Shown one piece after another: positions 8,706 through 17,715 of a stretch of 64,000 bases of DNA. Numbering within the stretch: the first letter of the stretch is position 1; the number at the start of each line of letters is the position of its first letter. The DNA lies in contig NZ_AWOR01000049.1 of NCBI RefSeq assembly GCF_000761245.1, positions 26,395-90,394 of the forward strand, given 5' to 3'. The notes under the pieces were generated by a model that was not told the origin of the DNA, made no database searches, and saw only the letters and a program-made list of their open reading frames with translations. This DNA comes from Comamonas testosteroni (GTDB taxonomy: Bacteria; Pseudomonadota; Gammaproteobacteria; Burkholderiales; Burkholderiaceae_C). The position numbers and the translations under genes were made by a program.

Positions 8706-10157
8706 ATGAAGACCATTGAGCGCTCGGATGAGCGTATTCTTTCCTCGGACATCTTTGAAAGCGAGCGCAGCTATGTGGGGCAGCGGTCTGCCCAGTGCTA
8801 CGAAGAGCCAGGCAGAAGCATTCCGGTACACCACGATTGCGATGTACTGGTCGTCGGAGGAGGTCCTGCAGGAACGGCAGCGGCCGTATCCGCTGCGCGT
8901 CAGGGCGCACGCGTCACGCTGCTGGAGCGCTACAACCATCTGGGAGGCTTGTCCACGGGCGGACTCGTGATCTGGATAGATCGCATGACTGATTGGGCAG
9001 GGGTTCCAACCATCCGCGGCTTTGCGGAGGATGTTCTGGGGCGTCTGCCATCTGATGCCATCGCCGGACCAATGCCGGAAGAGTGGGGCATCCAGGATCC
9101 CACCCGGGCTGCTTATTGGGCCCAGCGGACGGCCGCCTATCACGGAATCGTCACTTGGTCTCCCACCATCGACCCAGAGCGGCTGAAGCTGGCATGCCAA
9201 GAAATGGTGCTGGAGAGCAAGGTGCGCCTGTTGTTCCACGGCTGGGGTTCGGTGCCCATTGTTCAGGACGGAGCAGTGCGTGGAATGGTCTTCGAGAGCA
9301 AGGAAGGGCGCATGGCGATACGCGCCCGGGTGGTTGTCGACTGCACGGGAGATGGGGATGTGTTCGCCCGTGCGGGCCAGCAGTTCGAAACCGATATCGA
9401 AGCCAACGATGTGCACCATTGCATGAACACCTCGTGGTTGTTTGGCGGTGTGGACATGACGCGTTGGATCGAGTTCAAGGCGGGCCAGCCCGAACAGTTC
9501 ACGGAATTCATGCGTCGGGGCAGGGAGAGCGTGGGCTTGTTTGAACGCCCGTTTGTCTCATGGCGAAACGATGTGGCCCTCTTCATGGGGCCGAGACAGT
9601 CGGGTTACTCGGCCTTGAATGTGGATGACCTCACTGAGGTGGAGATTCGCTCACATCGACTCATGGCCGCGCATCTGGAGTTCTTCCGCAACAATGCGCC
9701 AGGCTTTGAACTTGCCTACATGCTGACCAGCGCACCTCAGATCGGTGTAAGGCATACACGGCGTCTGGTTGGGGTCGGCAAGATGCTCCGCAGCCAATGG
9801 GATTCCGGTCAGCCTCTGCCCGATGAGGTGGGTGTCACGCCGGCCGTCTCGCCCAAGTTTCCCAACATCTCCATCCCGTATGGCTCCCTGGTACCACAGG
9901 CGCTCAATGGCTTGCTCGTTGCTGGGCGTCATCTTTCCTGCGATGCCAACTCCCACGGCTTCATGCGAGAAATTCCCCAATGCTGGACGACCGGGCAGGC
10001 TGCAGGAACGGCTGCAGCATTGGCGGTCAGCGCCCAGGTCGAGCCGCGTCAGGTGGATATTGCGAAGCTGCAGACAGCGCTGCTGCGCCAGAACGTGTTC
10101 TTGAGACCCGGCGCACATGAGCTGGTAGGTCAAGCCGACGTCACAGCCTTGGCCTGA
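8706..10157 (+). CDS. FAD-dependent oxidoreductase (FAD_oxidored family)
   Basis: A 483-residue soluble flavoprotein. The dinucleotide-binding motif VVGGGPAGTAAAVSAARQGA lies near residues 50-70, followed by the GGLSTGGLV segment typical of the FAD_oxidored family. A second conserved stretch, VVDCTGDGDVFARAG, is near 210-225, and a C-terminal FAD-contact segment LLVAGRHLSCD is near 400. It would oxidise or reduce an organic acid or alcohol; the substrate is unknown. AAGGGA sits eight bases before the ATG, behind the 8651 palindrome. The IclR gene follows within about 125 bases and aconitase X after that, which implies one catabolic operon. Confidence 0.85.
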   Translation: MKTIERSDERILSSDIFESERSYVGQRSAQCYEEPGRSIPVHHDCDVLVVGGGPAGTAAAVSAARQGARVTLLERYNHLGGLSTGGLVIWIDRMTDWAGVPTIRGFAEDVLGRLPSDAIAGPMPEEWGIQDPTRAAYWAQRTAAYHGIVTWSPTIDPERLKLACQEMVLESKVRLLFHGWGSVPIVQDGAVRGMVFESKEGRMAIRARVVVDCTGDGDVFARAGQQFETDIEANDVHHCMNTSWLFGGVDMTRWIEFKAGQPEQFTEFMRRGRESVGLFERPFVSWRNDVALFMGPRQSGYSALNVDDLTEVEIRSHRLMAAHLEFFRNNAPGFELAYMLTSAPQIGVRHTRRLVGVGKMLRSQWDSGQPLPDEVGVTPAVSPKFPNISIPYGSLVPQALNGLLVAGRHLSCDANSHGFMREIPQCWTTGQAAGTAAALAVSAQVEPRQVDIAKLQTALLRQNVFLRPGAHELVGQADVTALA

Positions 10158-10282
10158 ATGTGACAGGCTTCGGCATGCAAGGACTGGACGCCATCGCGGA
10201 GAGCCGCAGTGCCAGGTCCTCGCTACGTCGGGGCCGGGAACTGCCACACTGTGCATCTTCAATTGACTATCTACGAGCACAC

Positions 10283-11143
10283 ATGAGCCGACCTTCCAAA
10301 GCCTCCTCTTTCATGCATGCCGGCGACCTGGGCCAGACCGCCTTGAGCAAGGGCGATACGGTCAGTGCCCTGGAGCGCGGAATTGCCGTGCTGCGCTGCT
10401 TCAGCCGTACGGACAGAGTGCTCAGCAACACCGAGTTGTCGGAGCGCACCGGCATACCCAAGCCCACGGTCACGCGCCTGGCAGCCACACTGGTTTCGCT
10501 GGGACTGCTGCGTCAGAACGCCGCCACTGAGAGCTTTGAACTGGCGGCTGGAGTGGTTTCAATGGCCCAGGCCTTTCTCTCGGGACTGGACGTGCGTGCG
10601 CGTGCCCGGCCCCATATGCAGACGTTGGCAGACCTTACGGGAGGAACCGTGCTGCTGGCGGTGCGTGATGGTCTGGAGATGGTGCTCATCGAGGTCAGCC
10701 GACCGCGCATGTCCATGATATCCAGCACGCTGGATGTGGGTTCGCGGGTGCCGCTGCCCAATTCGGCACTGGGCCGAGCCTATCTGGCCGGCGTCGATGA
10801 ACGTGAGCGTGCGCAGCTGATCGAGACCCTGCATCTGTCGCGCGGTTCCGAATGGCCGCGCCTGCTGCCGGGGTTGGACAGCGCACTGGCCGAAGCCGGC
10901 CGGTGCGGCTACGCGGGCTCTTTCGGCGAGTGGCACCGTGAGATTGGCTCCCTGGCCACGCCCATACAGGGCCCGAACGGGGAAGTGATGGCATTGAACT
11001 GCGGAGGTCCGGCCTTTGCCTTCAATGCCGAGAAGCTGCACGGCGAGGTGGCAAAGCCGCTGCTGGCCACGGCAGCCAGCATTGCCCAGGACATAGGAGG
11101 CGGTTTGCCCTTGTCCCAATCATTACAAAGAAGGACCCCATGA
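10283..11143 (+). CDS. IclR-family transcriptional regulator
   Basis: A 286-residue regulator: winged helix-turn-helix at about 30-95 (ALERGIAVLRCFSRTDRVLS, SERTGIPKPTVTRLAATLVS) and an IclR effector domain at about 105-280. The frame is open 41 codons further upstream, but the ATG at 10283 before SRPSKASSF is preferred because the domain begins soon after. Its stop overlaps the aconitase X start as ATGA, so the two are translationally coupled. It probably binds the palindromes at 8651 and 19496, controlling both arms of the cluster and itself. Confidence 0.88.
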   Translation: MSRPSKASSFMHAGDLGQTALSKGDTVSALERGIAVLRCFSRTDRVLSNTELSERTGIPKPTVTRLAATLVSLGLLRQNAATESFELAAGVVSMAQAFLSGLDVRARARPHMQTLADLTGGTVLLAVRDGLEMVLIEVSRPRMSMISSTLDVGSRVPLPNSALGRAYLAGVDERERAQLIETLHLSRGSEWPRLLPGLDSALAEAGRCGYAGSFGEWHREIGSLATPIQGPNGEVMALNCGGPAFAFNAEKLHGEVAKPLLATAASIAQDIGGGLPLSQSLQRRTP

Positions 11144-12423
11144 GATTGACCGACCAAGAGAAGGCCATGTACGACGGCCATGAAGGCGCAGCAGTGCAGC
11201 GCGCCATGGACTTGCTGGTGCGCTACGGTGAAGCACTGGGCGCGGAGCGCCTAGTGGATACACGCAATGTCTGTGGCACCGTCAGTGCCTCCACGCCTTT
11301 TATGAGGGACTATGCGCGGCAAAAAGGCGGGATGGATGCGGTGTTTTCCGAGTTCAACCTCGACAGCGACGACGTGGTCAGCATTCCGCCCGTCAAGGCC
11401 TTCACTAGCCATCTGCAACTGGGCTTCGATCCGCAACAGCCACAGCGCATGGGACTGAGCGAGGAAATCGTCCACTTCTACAAGCAGGGGGAGCGCTATA
11501 CGGCAGAGCACGGCATACAACTGCTCAACACTTGCACGCCCTACCAGGTCGGCAACATTCCCACGCGCGGTGAGCACTGTGCCTGGATGGAGTCCTCGGC
11601 GGTCGTCTATTGCAACTCGGTGTTGGGCGCGCGCACGAACACTGAAGGGCGTGAAAGCACTGGAGCTGCTTCGCTGACCGGAAAAATCCCTTACTGGGGC
11701 TTTCATCTTGACCAGCATCGATTGGCCACCCACCACATCCAGCTTGAGGTGCCCGTGGAAACCACTGCCGACTGGGGCTTGCTGGGCTATCACATCGGCG
11801 AGTTGGTGCAGGAAAGCGTTCCCGTGGTCAGCGGCCTGAGGTCAACGCCCGACCTGGCCCGGCTCAAGCATTTCGGTGCTGCCGCAGCTTCTTCGGGAGG
11901 CGTGGAGATGTATCACCTGGTGGGCACGACGCCTGAGGCCAATACGCTGGAGCAGGCTCTGGGAGGCAGGTCGGCGCGACATGTGATGCGCTATGGCGAG
12001 GCAGAACGCCGCCAGGCCTATGAAAAACTCAATCACACGGCCCGCGACAGCCATGTGGACTATGTGATGCTGGGATGTCCCCACTACACGATAGAGCAGA
12101 TCTGGGAAGCCGCCATGCTACTGAAAGGGCGCAAGGTGCATGAAAACAGCGCATTGTGGATCTTCACGCCGAGGGCCATCAAGGCGCTGGCCGACCAAAA
12201 TGGCTACACCCGCATCATCGAGGAGGCGGGCGGCGTGCTCATGTCCGACAGTTGCTCAGCCATGAGCCGGGCCACGCCTCAAGGCACCAAGGTCGTGGCG
12301 CTGGACTCGGCCAAGCAGGCGCATTACCTGCCTGCCATCCTGGGCGTGCAAGCATGGTTTGGAACAACGGCCGAATGCATCGATGCCGCATGCACGGGCC
12401 AGTGGAAGGGGGCTTACGCATGA
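11140..12423 (+). CDS. Aconitase X catalytic (large) subunit
   Basis: A 427-residue AcnX large-subunit protein (DUF521). The start LTDQEKAMYDGHEGAAVQRA and the stretch LLNTCTPYQVGNIPTRGEHC with several conserved Cys are diagnostic. Further Cys stand in MLGCPHY and MSDSCSAM. AcnX enzymes are lyases of the aconitase superfamily; described members include cis-3-hydroxy-L-proline dehydratase and archaeal phosphomevalonate dehydratase. The small swivelling domain is encoded by the next gene, overlapping by four bases, so this is the two-subunit form. The company of an FAD enzyme, Bug receptors, a porin and an IlvD-type dehydratase suggests dehydration of an imported hydroxy-acid rather than isoprenoid synthesis. 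Confidence 0.88.
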   Translation: MRLTDQEKAMYDGHEGAAVQRAMDLLVRYGEALGAERLVDTRNVCGTVSASTPFMRDYARQKGGMDAVFSEFNLDSDDVVSIPPVKAFTSHLQLGFDPQQPQRMGLSEEIVHFYKQGERYTAEHGIQLLNTCTPYQVGNIPTRGEHCAWMESSAVVYCNSVLGARTNTEGRESTGAASLTGKIPYWGFHLDQHRLATHHIQLEVPVETTADWGLLGYHIGELVQESVPVVSGLRSTPDLARLKHFGAAAASSGGVEMYHLVGTTPEANTLEQALGGRSARHVMRYGEAERRQAYEKLNHTARDSHVDYVMLGCPHYTIEQIWEAAMLLKGRKVHENSALWIFTPRAIKALADQNGYTRIIEEAGGVLMSDSCSAMSRATPQGTKVVALDSAKQAHYLPAILGVQAWFGTTAECIDAACTGQWKGAYA

Positions 12424-12875
12424 CGACGGTGGACACCATGGATCAACAGGTCCTACGCGGGCGCAAGGTGGTGGGCGGCTGCGTGGAAGGCGAGGTGCTG
12501 TGCACCGAGGCCCATATCTCAGGTTGGGGCGGCATCGATTCACGCACCGGCACCATCGTGGAAACCCGCCACCCGCTGAGGGGGCAGAGCTTTGCGGGCA
12601 AGGTGTTGGTGTTTCCCGGCGCCAAGGGCTCTTCGGGCTGGTCGAATGCCTTTCACCTGACGCGCTCCATGGGCGTGGCTCCGGCCGCCATGCTGTTCAC
12701 GGAGATGAGCACCAAGATCGCTCTAGGGGCGGTGGTCACACGGGCGCCGGCAATGACCGACTTCGATGCCGATCCGCTGGCGGTGCTGCGCACTGGTGAC
12801 TGGGTTCGCGTGGATGCGGACAAGGGCATCGTGCAGTTGCTCAGGCGAGCGCAAGAGCAGCCGACAGTCCCGTAG
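12420..12875 (+). CDS. Aconitase X swivel (small) subunit, DUF126
   Basis: A 151-residue partner of the preceding gene. Family markers are GRKVVGGCVEGEVLCTEAHI, the GGIDSRTGTIVE segment, and VFPGAKGSSGWSNAF, which forms the mobile lid of aconitase-type active sites. The start at the overlapping ATGA is chosen because DUF126 begins immediately after; the frame is open far upstream but that part is antisense-like to the large subunit. It is expected to form a heterodimer with the large subunit in the cytoplasm. Confidence 0.88.
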   Translation: MTTVDTMDQQVLRGRKVVGGCVEGEVLCTEAHISGWGGIDSRTGTIVETRHPLRGQSFAGKVLVFPGAKGSSGWSNAFHLTRSMGVAPAAMLFTEMSTKIALGAVVTRAPAMTDFDADPLAVLRTGDWVRVDADKGIVQLLRRAQEQPTVP

Positions 12876-13061
12876 CCACCAGGCCCGACACTGGGCCGCA
12901 GACGACCGGGGCGAGCGGGCAAGACAGTCATTAGGCTGTACCGGCCAGGCCCCGATTCCAATCCATCACAGATGAATGCGTGCCACGACACGCAGGGATG
13001 ATGCATGCCGCTCGATCTTGACGAGCCATGCCGCCCCTAGAACAAAGACAAGGAGACAAAA

Positions 13062-14048
13062 ATGACACGCTGGAACAGACGCGCTTTTTCCCTGACCGCC
13101 CTGACCATGGCTTTAGGCTGTGGCAGCCTGGCCGCAGCCCCTGCCTTCCCTGAAGCTCAGCGCCCTATAAGGGTAGTTGTGCCTTTCTCTCCAGGCGGCG
13201 GCGTTGATGGCCAGGCCCGAGTGGTGGCCCAGAAGTTGGGAGAGATCCTCGGTACCACCGTGGTTGTCGACAACCGCCCAGGTGCCGGAACGCTGGTGGC
13301 CGCACAGGAGGTGATCAAGGCCGCTCCCAACGGCTACACCCTGTTCTACGCAGCCTCATCCACGTTCGCGCAGAACCCGCACACCATGAAGGCTGCCACC
13401 TACGATCCGCAGAAGGACTTCACGCCGCTGTCGCTGGGCGGAGCGGGGCCGCTGGTGCTGGTGGTCAACGCGACTCTGCCCGTGCACAGCGTCAAGGAGC
13501 TGGTGCGCTACGCCAAGAGCCAGCCGGGCGGAATCAGCTATGCGTCATTCGGAACGGGCACTTCTGCCCATGTGTTTGGTCAGGTGTTCGCCCAGCAGCA
13601 GGGCCTGGACCTTGTGCACATTCCTTACCGCGGCGGTGCGGACATGGCGGCAGATCTCATGACCGGCCGTGTGCAGATGGCCTTCGATGCGGCTCCAGCG
13701 GCATTGCAGAACGCGGCCACCGGCAAGGTGCGCATCATTGGCGTGGCGGCGCCGCAGCGCACGGCGCTGCTCCCTGGCGTGCCAACCCTGGCCGAACAAG
13801 GCCTCAAGAACATGGATCTGACCAGCTGGCTCGGTTGGTTCGGCCCCGCCAAGCTGCCTCCTGAAATTGTCAAGGCTTTGAATTCCGCACTCGTCAAGGC
13901 CATTGCCGACGGCAAGGTGCAGGAGTTCTACCGTAACGGAGCCTACACCGCAGAAAGCTCTACACCTGAGCATCTTGCTTCCATGGTACGCGACAGCTAT
14001 GAGCGCTGGGGCAGTCTCGTCAAGCAAGCCGGTATTCCCAAGCAGTAG
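13062..14048 (+). CDS. Bug/TctC periplasmic solute receptor
   Basis: A 328-residue periplasmic binding protein. A signal peptide (RRAFSLTALTMALGCGSLAA, cleaved about residue 28) precedes the family start IRVVVPFSPGGGVDGQARVV. The NRPGAGTLVAAQEVIKAAPN and PYRGGADMAADLMTGRVQMA segments hold the carboxylate-binding loops. Such receptors bind small carboxylates and deliver them to a TctAB membrane pair or a two-component system. It follows the aconitase X genes by about 185 bases with AAGGAGA at the start, so it probably captures the pathway substrate. No TctA or TctB is encoded in this window. Confidence 0.92.
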   Translation: MTRWNRRAFSLTALTMALGCGSLAAAPAFPEAQRPIRVVVPFSPGGGVDGQARVVAQKLGEILGTTVVVDNRPGAGTLVAAQEVIKAAPNGYTLFYAASSTFAQNPHTMKAATYDPQKDFTPLSLGGAGPLVLVVNATLPVHSVKELVRYAKSQPGGISYASFGTGTSAHVFGQVFAQQQGLDLVHIPYRGGADMAADLMTGRVQMAFDAAPAALQNAATGKVRIIGVAAPQRTALLPGVPTLAEQGLKNMDLTSWLGWFGPAKLPPEIVKALNSALVKAIADGKVQEFYRNGAYTAESSTPEHLASMVRDSYERWGSLVKQAGIPKQ

Positions 14049-14055
14049 GTTTCCC

Positions 14056-14081
14056 CCCTGAGCCCCAAGCTCTGCTCAGGG
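14056..14081 (+). terminator. Possible hairpin after the first Bug gene
   Basis: The arms CCCTGAGC and GCTCAGGG pair perfectly around a ten-base loop just after the stop codon. The following sequence is only modestly T-rich, so termination may be partial. The 14049-14293 gap holds nothing else clear. Confidence 0.4.
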
Positions 14082-14293
14082 CGCAATCTCTCTATTTCAA
14101 GCCATGCACTACTCAGGCCCGCCTCAGGCAGCGGGTCGGGCTGCCGCATGGCCTGGTGTGCCGTGAGGGTAGGGGCATTGCAAGCGTATCAGGACCGTTG
14201 CCAGGCCCTTGCCGGCTTTCAGCGGGACTGCAACAGCCACACCCGTGGCACATCCAGCCATCACGGCGGATTTTTGGAACCTGGAGGAGACAT

Positions 14294-15433
14294 ATGAAGA
14301 ACGGATCATGGAAATGGGCGTGTGCGCTGGCCTGCGCCGGTGCACTGCCGCAACTGGCTGAGGCACAAAGCAGCAGCGTCACACTGTATGGCATCATGGA
14401 TGTCGGGCTGCAGCGCACCAGTGCAGGCGGCGTAGGCAGCGTGACTGGTGTCTCCAACGGCGGCTACGCCACGAGCCGCCTGGGCTTTCGAGGGCGCGAG
14501 GACCTGGGCAGCGGCTGGAGTGCGGGCTTTGTGCTCGAAGGCAGCCTCAACCCTGATACTGGCACGGGCCGCGCCAGCAATACCAACAACCAAGCCAGCG
14601 GCGCTCAGTCGACCACCAGCCTGACCTTCGACCGCCAGTCCTATGTGAGCCTTGCCGGTCCCATGGGCGAAGTGAGACTCGGGCATGACTTCGCGCCTAC
14701 GCACTGGAACAATATCTATTTCGACCCCTTCAACCAGAATGGAGTGGCCAGAGCCGGCAATCTGACTTTCGCGGCGGTGGGCAGCGGATCGCTCTACACC
14801 ACCACCGTGGTGAGCAATGCCGTCAGCTACTGGCTACCCAAGGATCTGGGCGGTTGGTACGGCATGGCCATGGTGGGTTTTGGTGAGAACGGCTCCGGTT
14901 CGCCACAGAAGAACGACGGCAACTTTGCTGGCGGCCGCCTGGGATATGCCCAGGGCGCGCTAGATGTGGCCGCAGGCATCAGCCGCACCCGCTACGCGCG
15001 TACTGCAACTATCGGTGACTACACCCATGCCAATATTGGTGCCAGCTACAACCTCGGCGTTGCCAAGTTGTTCGCCCTATACAACCAAGTGGACGTGGAT
15101 TTGTCAGGCGGCAAGGTTCGAAAGCGCAGCTATGAGTTGGGCGCGCACATCCCCGTTTCCACGCAGGGCAAGGTGCGCCTGAGCTATGCCATGCTGAATG
15201 ACGGCAGCTCTGGCGGCTTGCTCAATACGGATGGTTCGGCCCGCAGCGCCAACGATGCTCGTCAAGTTGGTATCGGTTACGTGCACGATCTGTCCAAGCG
15301 CACGGCGCTGTATGGCACCTATGCTCATATCCGCAACCGCGGGCAGGCAAGCTATGCCGTCAGCGGCGGTCGTTCGCCGTTGGCCGGCCGCAACTCCTCA
15401 GGCCTTGAAATAGGCCTGCGCCACATGTTCTAA
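14294..15433 (+). CDS. Gram-negative porin (Omp32/OmpC-like)
   Basis: A 379-residue outer-membrane porin. It has a signal peptide ending near AEAQ, the standard mature start SSVTLYGIMDVGLQRTSAGG, repeated amphipathic strands, the motif SRLGFRGREDLGSGWSAGF, and a C-terminal Phe (GLRHMF) required for outer-membrane insertion. The start is chosen because GGAGGAGA sits just upstream; the longer frame would add 46 non-secretory residues. Porins of this betaproteobacterial type favour anions, which suits its position between two carboxylate receptors in the aconitase X cluster. Confidence 0.92.
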   Translation: MKNGSWKWACALACAGALPQLAEAQSSSVTLYGIMDVGLQRTSAGGVGSVTGVSNGGYATSRLGFRGREDLGSGWSAGFVLEGSLNPDTGTGRASNTNNQASGAQSTTSLTFDRQSYVSLAGPMGEVRLGHDFAPTHWNNIYFDPFNQNGVARAGNLTFAAVGSGSLYTTTVVSNAVSYWLPKDLGGWYGMAMVGFGENGSGSPQKNDGNFAGGRLGYAQGALDVAAGISRTRYARTATIGDYTHANIGASYNLGVAKLFALYNQVDVDLSGGKVRKRSYELGAHIPVSTQGKVRLSYAMLNDGSSGGLLNTDGSARSANDARQVGIGYVHDLSKRTALYGTYAHIRNRGQASYAVSGGRSPLAGRNSSGLEIGLRHMF

Positions 15434-15530
15434 CCACAAACTCCATCCGTAAGGGCGTCGCATGAATGCGACGCCCAAGCGGAGGCGGCGGTGCCGGCTT
15501 CCGCTAATGGATTCATACAGGGTCAACATC

Positions 15531-16511
15531 ATGACAATGCCACGTCGTCACTTGCTAGCGGCCATGGGCAGCGCGCTTGCTGCGTTTGCCGCGCCTTCCG
15601 CAGTACAAGCCGCTACCGCGTTTCCCAGCAAACCTATCACACTCATCGTACCGAATGCACCGGGTGGTGCCGTGGATCTGCTGGCGCGCTTGCTGGAGAA
15701 GCCTCTGCAACAAGCGTTGGGGCAGCCCATTCTGGTGGTTTACAAGCCCGGAGCCGGAACGGTGATGGGCACGGACTTCGTCGCCAAGTCGGCGCCCGAT
15801 GGACATACGCTGGGAATGGTGGTCACTTCGCATGTCATCAATCCCGGACTACGTCCACAGATGCCGTTCGATACCACGCGGGACCTCACTGGTGTGAGCC
15901 TGCTGGCGACGTCTCCAATTGCGATTTCGGCCAGGGCTGACCTGCCGGTCGCAAATCTCAAGCAGCTGATCGACTATGCGCGCCAGCAGCCGGGCAAACT
16001 CAGCTACGCTTCGCCGGGCGCCGGCAGTTCCATGCACCTGGCGGCCGAGCTGCTCAAGCTCACGGCAGGGATCGACATGCTGCACACGCCCTACAAGGGA
16101 AATGGAGGGGCCTATCAGGACGTGTTTGGCGGGCGTGTGGACCTGATATTCGACCCCTTGTTCTCGTCACTGCCCCACATCCGGTCGGGACGCATGAAGG
16201 CCATCGCAGTCATCGGTCCTGGGCGCTCACCGATTGCCCCCGACCTGGCTGCCGCCAACGAAACCCTGGCCGGCTTTTCGGTGGAAAGCCTGTTTGGCCT
16301 GGTTGCTCCTGCCGCCACGCCGGCACCCGTGGTGGACAGGGTCAGTTCCGAGATTGCCCGCATTCTTGCCACACCCGAGATGAAGCGGCGCATGGCTGAG
16401 GCCGGTCTGACTCCGGTGGGCTCAACGTCCAGGGAGTTCAATGACCTGATCCGAAAGGAAATGCTCCGCTGGTCACAGGTGATCAAGCAGGCCGGTGTCA
16501 AGCTGGACTGA
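15531..16511 (+). CDS. Bug/TctC periplasmic solute receptor
   Basis: A 326-residue receptor with a signal peptide (MPRRHLLAAMGSALAAFAAP, cleavage near VQAA), the start ITLIVPNAPGGAVDLLARLL, and the binding-loop region KPGAGTVMGTDFVAKSAPDG. The ATG at 15531 is chosen because the signal peptide begins there; two earlier ATGs give an Arg-rich lead-in. The ribosome site is weak, so the start is less certain than the family. It follows the porin by about 100 bases and is the last gene of the rightward transcription unit. It is clearly different from the first Bug gene, so it may bind a related ligand. Confidence 0.88.
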   Translation: MTMPRRHLLAAMGSALAAFAAPSAVQAATAFPSKPITLIVPNAPGGAVDLLARLLEKPLQQALGQPILVVYKPGAGTVMGTDFVAKSAPDGHTLGMVVTSHVINPGLRPQMPFDTTRDLTGVSLLATSPIAISARADLPVANLKQLIDYARQQPGKLSYASPGAGSSMHLAAELLKLTAGIDMLHTPYKGNGGAYQDVFGGRVDLIFDPLFSSLPHIRSGRMKAIAVIGPGRSPIAPDLAAANETLAGFSVESLFGLVAPAATPAPVVDRVSSEIARILATPEMKRRMAEAGLTPVGSTSREFNDLIRKEMLRWSQVIKQAGVKLD

Positions 16512-16527
16512 GCGCGTGAAGGGCGGT

Positions 16528-16556
16528 CCGCGAGACGGCAATCTGGCCGTCCGCGG
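16528..16556. terminator. Bidirectional hairpin between convergent Bug genes
   Basis: CCGCG-A-GACGGC pairs with GCCGTC-CGCGG around AATCTG, with one bulged base. It lies between the two convergent Bug genes and would end both transcription units of the cluster. No long T-run is present on either side. Confidence 0.55.
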
Positions 16557-16570
16557 GCCTGCCCAGTACC

Positions 16571-17590
16571 TCACTCGAACTTCACATTGAATTCGCGCAC
16601 CATTTTGTCGAAGGTGTCGTACTGGCTGCGGAAAAAGGCCATGAAGCGTTCTGGCGCCATGCCGTAACCGTCAAAGCCTTGCTGGGCAAGCTGTTGCTTG
16701 ATAGCGGGCTGCTGCAGCACTTTCTGCAAAGCCTGTGACAGACTGTCGGTGACGGCAGTCGGCATGCGGGCCGGGCCGAAGAAGCCCGCCCAGGGAAGAA
16801 TGGTCAGCGCTCCGAGCCCGGCCTCGCGCGCAGTGGGAACCTCCGGCAGCAGCACGCTGCGCTCGTTCTGCAGGGTCAGCAGCGCGCGGGCGCGTCCATC
16901 CTTGACAAAGCCTGGGGCCGTGGTGCCGGTGGTGAACAGCATTTGTATCTGTCCCCCCACCAGATCGGTCATGGCGGGAACATCGCCCTTGTAGCGCACA
17001 TTGGTCACTTGGCGCTCTTTGCCCAGCAACTGGAGCATGGCCAACTCCGATGCACTGTTGCTTGAGGCCGAGTTGTATTGACCCGGCTTGCGGCTTATCT
17101 CGGCGAGGAATTCCTTGATATTGCGGGCCGCAAAGCTGGACGATACCAGCAGGAACATGGAGAACTGCCCGGCCGTGCTGATCGGCGTGAATTGCTTGAA
17201 TGGATCATATGGCGCAGAAGGTCTGAGCAAGGGTACGGACACCATGGCGGTATTGGTGCCCAGCATCAGTGTGTGCCCATCGGCTGGCGCGGCCAGCAAT
17301 GTCTGCGCAGCGAGTATGCCTTCGGCGCCAGGCTTGTTGTCTACGATAACCTGCTGGCGTAACTCGGAGGACAGTCCCTGGGCGATGATGCGCGCCAAGG
17401 CGTCTGCTGCGCCACCGGGCGCAAAGCCAACGATCATGCGCAGCGGCCGTGATGGAAACGCTGCGGAGGGTTGGCCCCAGGCCGAACCGCAGGCAGCGAC
17501 TGTCGCGCCGCCTAGCCATTGCAGCAGTGTTCGGCGCGGCAGATATGCGCCCGATTCGCGGACGGGATTCAGTTCTGATCTTGTCTCCAT
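16571..17590 (-). CDS. Bug/TctC periplasmic solute receptor
   Basis: A 339-residue receptor. A twin-arginine-like start (YLPRRTLLQWLGGATVAACG) leads to RMIVGFAPGGAADALARIIA and the conserved KPGAEGILAAQTLLAAPADG region. The ATG before ETRSELNPV is chosen because AAGGAAGG precedes it closely; the frame stays open for another 129 codons, but that part runs antisense-like into the ilvD stop region. It lies downstream of the ilvD-like gene on the same strand, so the leftward unit has its own receptor. Convergent with the preceding Bug gene. Confidence 0.9.
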   Translation of the reverse strand: METRSELNPVRESGAYLPRRTLLQWLGGATVAACGSAWGQPSAAFPSRPLRMIVGFAPGGAADALARIIAQGLSSELRQQVIVDNKPGAEGILAAQTLLAAPADGHTLMLGTNTAMVSVPLLRPSAPYDPFKQFTPISTAGQFSMFLLVSSSFAARNIKEFLAEISRKPGQYNSASSNSASELAMLQLLGKERQVTNVRYKGDVPAMTDLVGGQIQMLFTTGTTAPGFVKDGRARALLTLQNERSVLLPEVPTAREAGLGALTILPWAGFFGPARMPTAVTDSLSQALQKVLQQPAIKQQLAQQGFDGYGMAPERFMAFFRSQYDTFDKMVREFNVKFE

Positions 17591-17715
17591 GGCCTTCCTT
17601 TTTTTGTGAGCGGATTCGAGAGAGCGACAGGTGGCAGGCGGTGCTTTCCAAGGTCGCGCCTGCGACCCTGTGAGGCCGGGTCGGAGTCGGAGTTCGCGGC
17701 CCCGGCACTGACTAA

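Noticed and set aside
11140..12875. Aconitase X as phosphomevalonate dehydratase of isoprenoid synthesis
   Set aside because: No mevalonate pathway genes are present; neighbours are uptake and catabolic genes.
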